A stretch of DNA of 54,897 nucleotides, from contig NZ_WOVL01000007.1 in the NCBI RefSeq assembly GCF_009737085.1, positions 155,269-210,165 on the forward strand, given 5' to 3'. Source of the DNA: Paenibacillus sp. NEAU-GSW1 (GTDB lineage: Bacteria > Bacillota > Bacilli > Paenibacillales > Paenibacillaceae). The translations under genes were made by a program, and so were the position numbers. How positions within the stretch are numbered: the first letter of the stretch is position 1; each line of letters begins with the position of its first letter. The notes beneath the pieces were generated by a model, which ran no database searches, was not told the DNA's origin, and was given only the letters and a program-made list of their open reading frames with translations. This document shows positions 48,344 to 54,897 of the stretch, one piece after another.

Positions 48344-50767
48344 ATGAGAACGCTATGGATGCTTTGCTGGTCGGGAATTACTAAGAAGAAGCTGCAAAAT
48401 GGTCTGATCGCCGTGCTAATACTGCTCTCGACGGTGCTATTGGCGACATCGGCTACAGTGCTGGCTAACTCGGGCAGCCGTTTTGCAGATATGCATAAAC
48501 AGACGAACGGCTCTCACCAGCTGCTTATGTTGACGAAAGGACTCCATGATCCGAAGGCGTTGGCCGGGTGGTGGAAGGAGCAGGACGGCGTAATGGCGTC
48601 GGAGCTATTGCCGTTTCGGAATATCGCGGGCATAAGCTATGGCGGCAAAGAATTGACAAACGTATATGTCATGCTGATGGATACGCCTGCCGAGCCGATG
48701 AAGGTGGATAAATTGCTGTTTGCGGAAGGCGAAAGCACTGCTGCGCCGGCACCGGGAACGGTATGGATTCCGACATCGCTTGCCCGTTCGCACGACATAT
48801 CGGTAGGAGACAGGATCGAATTCAAAGCGGAATCGGAGCGGTTTGAGCTGACGGTCTCCGGAGTTATTGTCGATCTTCCTTATGGAGCTCCGTTTGCGAC
48901 AACGGCCCGTATATGGCTGAATCACGCCGACTATGCAGAACGGACGCAAGCTCTTATAGGCGGCGACAGTTATTTGATTGGCTTGCGATTTGAAAATTAC
49001 GGAGACCAGGCCGCATATTGGAGCAGCTTTGAGCAGCATTTCGGCGTTCCGTTCTTAGAGGGGAAAGACGAATTCGAGGAGATGTCGGCTTTTTATCTCA
49101 TTATGAGTCGGATCATCGGATTTATAATGGTGTTTCTTGGAATCGTGATGCTCTTTATCGCACTGTTTACGATCGGGTACACGATTTCGGATGCGATATT
49201 GTCAAGCTACCGAACGATAGGCGTGTTTAAGTCAGTAGGTCTGCGGTCGAATCGCATCATGTCCATTTATGTGCTGCAATATGCGCTCCTTGCATTCATT
49301 GCCGTCGTGCCAGGGATTGCAGCCAGCAAACTATTATCGGCAATTATAATTAAGCTGTCTTCAACCAACTTGGAAACGCCGCAGTCGCAGATGGCGCTTA
49401 CCGGCAGCGGCTTTTCGCTGGCAGCAGGGCTATTCATCATTGTGCTTGTATTGCTTTGTGTATTGGTGTTTGCCGGCAAAATCCGTTCGGTTCAGCCTGC
49501 GCAAGCGATCCGTTACGGCATGTCGGAAGCGGATAACGGGAAAGTGGCGGGCAAGCTTGCGAATGCCGGAAGCGGGATAGTTACATTCGGACGTTGGCCA
49601 ATCGCTGCGGTTATTGCTTTAAAGTATGTCGCTAAAAATCGGAAAAGCTCCGTCCTCACGGCTGCAATGGCGGCACTCACGACGGCGGTAATCGTATTTG
49701 GTTTCGTACTGTTGTACAGCATCATGCAGATTCAGCAAACGGCCGGGCTATGGGGATATGATTCCTCCCATATCGCCGTTTCGGTTTATAATAATGACGC
49801 TTTTTCCAGCAAAGATTTTCAGAATGCGGTATCCACTGATAAACGGGTGAAAAATTTCGGTCGGATAAGCGATCTGAATGGGGTGTTTCCTTCAGAGCCT
49901 GGCGCGGCAGACAGATCGGCTAGCCAGTCTATGAACATTTCAGTCAGCGCGCTGGACGGAAGCTACGAGGAACTTGGGTTTGAAACGATAAAAGGTAAAA
50001 ATCCAGACAATGAGCATGAAATTGCAATCGGAGTCAATGTGTCTCGCAAGTTGGGCAAAGAGGTTGGCGACACGCTAGACGTATTTCTAGAAGGCCAAAA
50101 ACATACGATGACGGTGTCGGGAATCTACCAAGCGATAGCGAATATGTCCTATTCGGCAAGAATAAAAGCGGATGCCGTTCGAAGCGAAAGCTCAGGCAAA
50201 GACAGCGTGCAAATGCAAGACGATGACATATTATTCATCAATCTATGGGATATTCACGATGCGGATAAGACCGTATCCGATTTGAACGCCAAATACGGAA
50301 AAGCGATTGACGCTGTTACCCAGAAGGCGTTGCTGGAAGCTGTTTATAAAGAGGCAGTGTCGATTTTGATTGTGCCGATGGGCTTTCTGATGCTGCTTTT
50401 TACAGGCGTAACTTTTATGATTATTTACAGCCTCAGCCGAATTGCGGTATGGAAGGAATATCGGACGTACGGCATTTATAAATCGCTGGGAATGGCCAAC
50501 CGCACCATAAGAGGCTCGATTACGCTTGGAATTACAGTTCTTTCGATACTTGGAGCTGTATTGGGGGCGATTGCCGGTGTTTACGGCTTGCCGAATGTGT
50601 TGAAGTCGCTGCTTATCGAATACGGCCTCGTCAAGCTGCCGATTGTTGTGAATGGTCCGGCCGTAGCGCTATTGGCTATTGTGAGCATCGTTGCGACCGC
50701 GCTTGCTGCATGGCTTTCTTCCAGATGGTTGACCAAACAATCGCCTCGGACGTTGACGATCGAGTAA
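48344..50767 (+). CDS. FtsX-like ABC permease, large
   Basis: An 807-residue membrane protein with eight likely membrane segments (about 20-41, 255-280, 310-335, 357-378, 435-460, 680-705, 730-750 and 775-797) and two large extracytoplasmic MacB-like domains (about 45-250 and 465-675). Each half ends with an FtsX domain, seen as the SYRTIGVFKSVGLRS and EYRTYGIYKSLGMAN coupling motifs. This two-domain layout differs from the ten-segment BceB permeases. With the ATPase it should form a mechanotransmission-type exporter or surface-remodelling machine. Confidence 0.88.
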   Translation: MRTLWMLCWSGITKKKLQNGLIAVLILLSTVLLATSATVLANSGSRFADMHKQTNGSHQLLMLTKGLHDPKALAGWWKEQDGVMASELLPFRNIAGISYGGKELTNVYVMLMDTPAEPMKVDKLLFAEGESTAAPAPGTVWIPTSLARSHDISVGDRIEFKAESERFELTVSGVIVDLPYGAPFATTARIWLNHADYAERTQALIGGDSYLIGLRFENYGDQAAYWSSFEQHFGVPFLEGKDEFEEMSAFYLIMSRIIGFIMVFLGIVMLFIALFTIGYTISDAILSSYRTIGVFKSVGLRSNRIMSIYVLQYALLAFIAVVPGIAASKLLSAIIIKLSSTNLETPQSQMALTGSGFSLAAGLFIIVLVLLCVLVFAGKIRSVQPAQAIRYGMSEADNGKVAGKLANAGSGIVTFGRWPIAAVIALKYVAKNRKSSVLTAAMAALTTAVIVFGFVLLYSIMQIQQTAGLWGYDSSHIAVSVYNNDAFSSKDFQNAVSTDKRVKNFGRISDLNGVFPSEPGAADRSASQSMNISVSALDGSYEELGFETIKGKNPDNEHEIAIGVNVSRKLGKEVGDTLDVFLEGQKHTMTVSGIYQAIANMSYSARIKADAVRSESSGKDSVQMQDDDILFINLWDIHDADKTVSDLNAKYGKAIDAVTQKALLEAVYKEAVSILIVPMGFLMLLFTGVTFMIIYSLSRIAVWKEYRTYGIYKSLGMANRTIRGSITLGITVLSILGAVLGAIAGVYGLPNVLKSLLIEYGLVKLPIVVNGPAVALLAIVSIVATALAAWLSSRWLTKQSPRTLTIE

Positions 50768-50821
50768 ATGTTTTGCAAAATCTAGAGAGGAGCAGTAGCA
50801 GCAAGCAAGGAGGAAGGTGCG

Positions 50822-51337
50822 TTGTTTGATCCCACCGTTTTCGACAATTTAAAAGTAGCCATTGAGAATTGCGCCTATGACATGGACAATATTGATGGCG
50901 TGATCCGAATTACAAATCGAATGGACCGTTTGGAAATGGCGGTTATGTCAAGGCTGTTCGCGATCAGGTTTACATTGGCCGATTATAGCGAGATTAGCGC
51001 CGAGCTGCAGCTGGAGGCTTCGCTTAAGGATTTGGCGTCGGAGCTGCTCGCCGTTGAAGGCGAGAACCCAGCCTGTACGCTGCGCCTATTTTTCGATATG
51101 CCGATTACGGACATCGAGCGGCAGTGCAAGCAGATTAATCAGATTTTGAATAGCATCTGGCAGCCGGAGCATCCTCCAGCGCAAACCTTGACCTTTATGT
51201 ACGGTCAGGAGCCGCGAGTATATTCAAATACGATTGAATTGGCCTTTAACCGGAAAATTAACGAGGATCAAATGGGAGATCTGTCGGAGCTGCTCGAGCA
51301 TGCGGTAAAGACGCTAACGGAGCTTGTAAAGGTGTAG
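50822..51337 (+). CDS. Hypothetical protein
   Basis: A 171-residue soluble protein starting at TTG with AAGGAGG at 50808-50814. No signal peptide or membrane segment; alternating helices and strands, with a motif ITRNMDRLEMAV-like region (actual ITNRMDRLEMAVMSRL) near residues 29-45. I do not recognise the family. It follows the permease gene by 54 bases and might be co-transcribed; a bidirectional terminator ends the unit. Confidence 0.6.
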   Translation: MFDPTVFDNLKVAIENCAYDMDNIDGVIRITNRMDRLEMAVMSRLFAIRFTLADYSEISAELQLEASLKDLASELLAVEGENPACTLRLFFDMPITDIERQCKQINQILNSIWQPEHPPAQTLTFMYGQEPRVYSNTIELAFNRKINEDQMGDLSELLEHAVKTLTELVKV

Positions 51338-51350
51338 GTGCAGCGAAGCA

Positions 51351-51396
51351 AAAAGAGACGAATGCCAGCTTGAGGCTCGGCGTTCGTCTCTTTTTT
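51351..51396. terminator. Bidirectional terminator
   Basis: AAAAGAGACGAATGCC and GGCGTTCGTCTCTTTT form a long stem between two convergent genes, with a T run on each strand. Confidence 0.85.
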
Positions 51397-51407
51397 CAGT
51401 CGAAAGG

Positions 51408-51617
51408 CTAGTCGGCAGTGTCCTCGGCTATTTCCTCGGAAGGCTGCTCGAGCCGGAAATCGTCGATCTTCTCGCCGTCCTCCCAGATTTCTACGAACAG
51501 CGCATCGCAATTTTCGAAATCCTCCGGCTTAAAGCCAAGCGCTTTTTCCTCGTCTTGGCCCACATATACATTCTCGAGTCCGTCCTCATTAAACGAGAGG
51601 ATGACATACGTTTTCAA
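51408..51617 (-). CDS. Small acidic hypothetical protein
   Basis: A 69-residue, very acidic protein. The start is placed at the TTG at 51617, because CAGGAGGG lies just upstream of it, inside the longer frame. It opens with KTYVILSFNEDGLENVYVGQDEEKALGF and ends with a Glu/Asp-rich tail. Family not recognised; no partner gene. Confidence 0.6.
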   Translation of the reverse strand: MKTYVILSFNEDGLENVYVGQDEEKALGFKPEDFENCDALFVEIWEDGEKIDDFRLEQPSEEIAEDTAD

Positions 51618-51714
51618 TGGAATCCCTCCTGCACACATTGTTGAATGGTTATTCCGACAGTATACCATATGAGATGACTGGCGTCCGTTTGCCGAAAAGT
51701 TTGTTGCGAGGACA

Positions 51715-52575
51715 TTACTTGCCGTTTCGCGTCATGGCAGACAGCGACTCCCACTGCTGCGGCGTCACTTCTAATAAATCGTTGAACTGTCCGGCGCCTT
51801 GCAGCCATTCCCCTCCGTCTATCGTAACAACTTCACCATTAATGTAAGAAGCGTAATCGGATATTAAATAGGCGGCCAGATGCGCTAACTCTTCTTGATT
51901 GCCTGTACGGCGAAGCGGGATTCGCTCGATCATTCGCTGCTCCAGTTCTGGTGTAGGAGACAGTCTGGACCACGCGCCTTCGGTCGGGAAAGGGCCGGGC
52001 GCTATTGCCACCTGACGTATGCCGTATTTTGCCCATTCCACAGCAAGCGACCGTGTGAGAGCAAGCACTCCCGCTTTTGCTGCAGCCGAGGGCACGACGA
52101 AGCCGGATCCAGAGCCGGAAGAGGCGTAAGACGTCACGATATTGAGCATAACGCCGCGTTGACCGTTATCGATCCAGCGTTTCCCGACTTCAAGCGTTGT
52201 GTAAAAGGTGCCGTGCAGCACAATATTCAAGACGGCATCCACTGCGCGCGGAGACAGCTTTTCTGTCGGGCTGATGAAATTGCCTGCGGCATTGTTGACC
52301 AGCACGTCGATTTTTCCAAAATGCTGCTCTACCGCTTGAATAAGATCAAGAACTTGAGCAGGGTCGCGAACATCGCAGCTTTTGTAGAATACGACATTAT
52401 TTTCAGAGCTCATTTGTTGCGCAGCTTGCTTGAGCGCTTCCTCGCGGCGGCTTGCAATGGCGAGACGAGCGCCCAGCTTCAGAAACATTTCTCCCATCGC
52501 TCTGCCCAGACCGGTAGCTCCACCGGTTATGAGAACTGCCTTGTTATGCAATAAATCATCGGCGAACGGCCCCAT
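51715..52575 (-). CDS. SDR oxidoreductase, 2,4-dienoyl-CoA reductase type
   Basis: A 286-residue short-chain dehydrogenase. The NAD(P) motif is TGGATGLG (about 17-24) and NNAAGNF marks the dienoyl-CoA reductase subgroup. The usual Tyr-x3-Lys is S-x3-K here (PSAAAKAGV); in DECR enzymes a Ser-x3-Lys pair is present and the tyrosine comes from another position, so this fits rather than contradicts the call. The end ITIDGGEWL-like segment (VVTIDGGEWLQG) is typical. AAGGAGAG precedes the ATG. The enzyme would assist degradation of unsaturated fatty acids; no other beta-oxidation gene is nearby. Confidence 0.88.
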   Translation of the reverse strand: MGPFADDLLHNKAVLITGGATGLGRAMGEMFLKLGARLAIASRREEALKQAAQQMSSENNVVFYKSCDVRDPAQVLDLIQAVEQHFGKIDVLVNNAAGNFISPTEKLSPRAVDAVLNIVLHGTFYTTLEVGKRWIDNGQRGVMLNIVTSYASSGSGSGFVVPSAAAKAGVLALTRSLAVEWAKYGIRQVAIAPGPFPTEGAWSRLSPTPELEQRMIERIPLRRTGNQEELAHLAAYLISDYASYINGEVVTIDGGEWLQGAGQFNDLLEVTPQQWESLSAMTRNGK

Positions 52576-52705
52576 TGTCCACTCTCCTTCCTTGCTTTCC
52601 TCTATTTATATGGAATACTGGCGCAAGGTACGACTGCAATTGCTGGAATATGGTATGATTGGAGCAATAGTTGCAAGTTTAGACGCGAAGGAGATCGAAT
52701 GCCTA

Positions 52706-53203
52706 ATGTCACTCGAAATTGAACGGAAGTTTTTGCTCACGCAGCCGCTGGAGACGGTTGCGGGACATTTTACAAAAAAGTCGGAGCAGCGAATCGAACA
52801 AACCTACTTAGCGCTGGATACGAATCAGGAACTGCGAGTAAGGCGGATTACCGACCTTTCGACGGGCGAAGTGGAGTATACGCATACGTTTAAAAAAGGG
52901 AACGGCCTTTCCCGCGAGGAAATTGAATACTCGATTTCGGAAGGAATCTATACGCAAGTCATGGATGCCTTTGGAGCCATACCGCTGACGAAAGACCGCA
53001 TCACTGCTCAGTGGGACGGGACGACGATCGAAATTGATATTTACGACCAAATTCAGCTGACTGTAGTGGAGGTCGAATTTGAATCGGAGGAGCAGGCGCA
53101 TGCTTTCGTCGCACCGGAATGGTTTGGACCGGACATTAGCGACGAGCGGAAGTACAGCAACAAGACCGTATGGCGGCAGCTGCAGGAACGGCAATTAGGC
53201 TAG
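52706..53203 (+). CDS. CYTH-domain protein
   Basis: A 165-residue tunnel-fold enzyme of the CYTH/triphosphatase group. The signature E-x-E-x-K is at the start (E4, E6, K8 of SLEIERKF), with RVRRI and YTHTFKKGNGLSREEIEYSIS following. These enzymes hydrolyse tripolyphosphate or thiamine triphosphate, or act as adenylate cyclases in some lineages. The ATG at 52706 is preferred; AAGGAG lies 12 bases upstream and the longer frame enters the divergent SDR gene. Confidence 0.85.
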   Translation: MSLEIERKFLLTQPLETVAGHFTKKSEQRIEQTYLALDTNQELRVRRITDLSTGEVEYTHTFKKGNGLSREEIEYSISEGIYTQVMDAFGAIPLTKDRITAQWDGTTIEIDIYDQIQLTVVEVEFESEEQAHAFVAPEWFGPDISDERKYSNKTVWRQLQERQLG

Positions 53204-53233
53204 ATAAGCTTGGGGAAAAAGGTGGACTGACAG

Positions 53234-53830
53234 ATGAGAAAGCTCGTATTTTTTGTAGGCGGGGCAGGAGCGGGGAAGACGACTTTGGCCAAAATGCTGG
53301 CGCGTAAAAGAGGAGCGGCCGTACTCGACATGGATACGCTGCTGCGTCCGGCTGCTGTCTCGATTATGACGGTTGCCGGCCTTGATCCGAACGACCGTGA
53401 CTCCGCCGAGTATAAGAGGCTGTGCCGGGATTTGGGTTACCGGATTACAATGGATGCTGCGCTTGAGAATGTCGAGATCGGCAATGATGCTTATGTGATC
53501 GGTCCGTTCAGCAAAGAAACGGAGGAGCCGGATTGGATCGGACAAGAGCTTGCGTCTATCGGCGCTTCTTTGGAAGATGTAAGTGTAAAGGTCGTTATGG
53601 TGTACTTGCAGGATGAGCAGCATTACTATAATCGAATAAAGCAGAGGGGCTCCGAGCTTGACCTGTACAAGCTCCAGCACTGGAGCGAGTTCAGCCGGTC
53701 ACTCGCAAGGCGAGAGCTGAAATGGAAGCTGCAAGGCGATTCCGTGCTTTATTTCGACAACTCAAAGCCGTTGGATGAACAAGCGTTTGCGAGCTTGGAG
53801 CGATTTGTTTATAGCGATAGTATGGACTAG
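53234..53830 (+). CDS. P-loop NTPase/kinase-like protein
   Basis: A 198-residue soluble protein with Walker A GGAGAGKT at 9-16 and a plausible aspartate in VLDMDTLLRP. The rest resembles small-molecule or nucleotide kinases of the AAA_33 type, with a lid segment rich in Arg (NRIKQRGSELD, SRSLARRELKWK). Substrate unknown. It follows the CYTH gene by 30 bases and precedes alkD by 33, so these three may be one transcript. Confidence 0.75.
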   Translation: MRKLVFFVGGAGAGKTTLAKMLARKRGAAVLDMDTLLRPAAVSIMTVAGLDPNDRDSAEYKRLCRDLGYRITMDAALENVEIGNDAYVIGPFSKETEEPDWIGQELASIGASLEDVSVKVVMVYLQDEQHYYNRIKQRGSELDLYKLQHWSEFSRSLARRELKWKLQGDSVLYFDNSKPLDEQAFASLERFVYSDSMD

Positions 53831-53863
53831 CTCTACAGATCGATTGTGAACGGGAGACCGGAT

Positions 53864-54529
53864 ATGTCTGATTATATTGAAAAGATAGCGGCGTGTTTTC
53901 GAGCGAATGCCGATCGGAATAAAGCCGAGGCGATGGAAGCGTATATGCGGGGACAGTTTCCTTTCCTCGGCATTAAAACGCCGGAGAGGACGAAGCTTTT
54001 GCACGATTTTTGGCAGACAAACGGCGTGCCTCAAGGCGAGGAACTGCTTCAAGCTGTGCGTGAGCTTTGGCTGCTGCCTGAACGGGAGTTTCAAAATGTA
54101 GCGATGGCTCATCTGGACAAGCATGTCAAGCGTGCGGACAAGTTGCATATCGACTTGTTGGAACAGCTGGTGCTGAGCAAATCTTGGTGGGATACTGTCG
54201 ATTACATTGCCGCTCATTTAATTGGACGGCATCTTTCAAAGTATCCGGAGCTAATTACAGATTACCCTGATCGCTGGATTGAGTCCGATCATATGTGGCT
54301 TAGACGCACCGCCATTCTGTTCCAGTTGAAATATAAAGGGCGGACCGACACGTTAAGGCTTTTCGGTTATATCGAACGATGCAAAGAAGAGAAGGACTTT
54401 TTTATCCGCAAGGCAATTGGGTGGGCGTTACGGGAATACGCGAAGACGGATGCCGAAGCGGTAAAGCGTTTTGTAGCTTCGACCGAATTGTCTCCATTAA
54501 GCGTAAGAGAGGCTTTAAAGAACGTTTAA
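53864..54529 (+). CDS. alkD: DNA alkylation repair glycosylase AlkD
   Basis: A 221-residue HEAT-repeat glycosylase that removes bulky and 3-methyl purine adducts without base flipping. The active-site residues known from Bacillus cereus AlkD fall at the same numbers: W109, D113, R148 and W187 (WWDTVDYIA, WLRRTAI and IGWALREYAK). The ATG at 53864 has CGGGAG upstream; a GTG at 53846 is less likely. It complements the AlkA-like and Ada proteins 26 kb upstream. Confidence 0.93.
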   Translation: MSDYIEKIAACFRANADRNKAEAMEAYMRGQFPFLGIKTPERTKLLHDFWQTNGVPQGEELLQAVRELWLLPEREFQNVAMAHLDKHVKRADKLHIDLLEQLVLSKSWWDTVDYIAAHLIGRHLSKYPELITDYPDRWIESDHMWLRRTAILFQLKYKGRTDTLRLFGYIERCKEEKDFFIRKAIGWALREYAKTDAEAVKRFVASTELSPLSVREALKNV

Positions 54530-54561
54530 GAAAAAGATCAATTATTTTTGAAAAAAAAGGG

Positions 54562-54591
54562 TTGCATTATGCTTCTGATCTATGATATATT
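54562..54591 (+). promoter_or_regulatory. rrn promoter P1
   Basis: TTGCAT at 54562-54567, 18-base spacer, TATATT at 54586-54591, preceded by an A-rich UP-element-like tract. Confidence 0.65.
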
Positions 54592-54679
54592 CTAATTCCG
54601 GCCGAGAGAGATGCGGTTGGCGAGGCAAGAAGGACAAGCTTGTTGCGAACGAGAGTTCAAAACAAATTTTAAAAAAAGC

Positions 54680-54708
54680 TTGCATCGAGATGGCGCTTGT
54701 GGTAAGAT
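54680..54708 (+). promoter_or_regulatory. rrn promoter P2
   Basis: TTGCAT at 54680-54685, 17-base spacer, TAAGAT at 54703-54708, again behind a run of A (54671-54677). Confidence 0.75.
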
Positions 54709-54732
54709 AACATGCGTTGTCGAAAAAGAAAT

Positions 54733-54746
54733 TGTTCTTTGAAAAC
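54733..54746 (+). promoter_or_regulatory. boxA antitermination site of the rRNA leader
   Basis: TGTTCTTTGAAAAC matches the usual Bacillota boxA. A further stem (GGGATTTTCCGAT with ATCGGAAAACCC, 54837-54877) is the likely 16S processing stem. Confidence 0.75.
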
Positions 54747-54879
54747 TGAACAACGAGCGAAACTGCCCTTACGAATGGCTCGCCATTCGTGAGAAAAGCG
54801 ATAAAACAAAGTAATGAGCAAGTCAAATTCTGACCGGGATTTTCCGATCAGCCTTCGGCTGGACAATCGGAAAACCCTT

Positions 54880-54897
54880 TCTATGGAGAGTTTGATC
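54880..54897 (+). rRNA. 16S ribosomal RNA, 5' end only
   Basis: AGAGTTTGATC at 54887-54897 is the universal 5' segment of 16S rRNA (E. coli positions 8-18), so the gene starts at about 54880 and runs out of the window. Confidence 0.93.

Noticed and set aside
47584..50767. Bce-type bacitracin resistance module
   Set aside because: The kinase has a large external domain and the permease has two large external domains with about eight membrane segments, unlike BceS and BceB.

Overview
The window looks like chromosome from an endospore-forming Paenibacillaceae bacterium (Paenibacillus or a close relative). This is inferred from moderate GC, strong Shine-Dalgarno sites, a SleB-type cell-wall hydrolase, copper-amine-oxidase-type stalk domains, a HrcA/CIRCE operator, a spore-photoproduct-lyase-like radical SAM protein and Bacillota-style regulators. 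I see no prophage, transposase or CRISPR array. The right edge runs into a ribosomal RNA operon: two promoters, a boxA and the first bases of 16S rRNA.

Layout. 1-2.2 kb: a MerR-type regulator with an unknown partner, then an epimerase that has lost its NAD-binding N-terminus. 2.4-5.0 kb: cysD-cysN, where CysN ends in an APS-kinase-like tail stripped of its catalytic motifs. 5.2-6.8 kb: two small helical proteins and a lipoprotein of unknown function. 6.9-10.8 kb: cyclase-fold hydrolase plus PH-domain protein, divergent from an MFS transporter and a flavin monooxygenase that sit behind a candidate attenuator. 10.8-19.3 kb: a hairpin repeat array, a methyltransferase remnant, a polysaccharide deacetylase, a SleB-like hydrolase, a soluble chemotaxis-type transducer with an unusual C-terminal domain, an SgrR-like regulator, and a PadR/CPBP operon. 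19.7-26.1 kb: an overlapping operon of MazG-like pyrophosphohydrolase, two different PLD-nuclease/SF2-helicase fusions and a MutT-type Nudix enzyme, the best candidate here for a poorly described defence or repair system. 26.1-29.2 kb: alkylation repair (AlkA-like, divergent AdaA-AdaB-radical SAM). 29.4-34.8 kb: cation exporter, metallophosphoesterase, htpG under CIRCE, fchA with a folD remnant. 35.4-44.1 kb: a TPP-riboswitch-controlled thiamine operon (tenA, thiZXY, thiF, thiE, thiS, thiG, thiO, thiD), interrupted by a 243-bp structured repeat-like element and by a 39-bp hairpin repeat. 44.2-50.8 kb: an exported stalk-domain protein, then a two-component system with an ABC/FtsX exporter. 50.8-54.5 kb: small unknowns, an SDR of the dienoyl-CoA reductase type, a CYTH protein, a P-loop protein and AlkD.

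How they work together. The thiamine genes supply both halves of thiamine: ThiO, ThiG, ThiS and ThiF for the thiazole, and salvage of a pyrimidine breakdown product through ThiXYZ and TenA followed by ThiD and ThiE. No thiC is in the window. The repair genes between 19.7 and 29.2 kb form one near-continuous genome-maintenance block. Function calls rest on motif recognition by eye; no database search was run.
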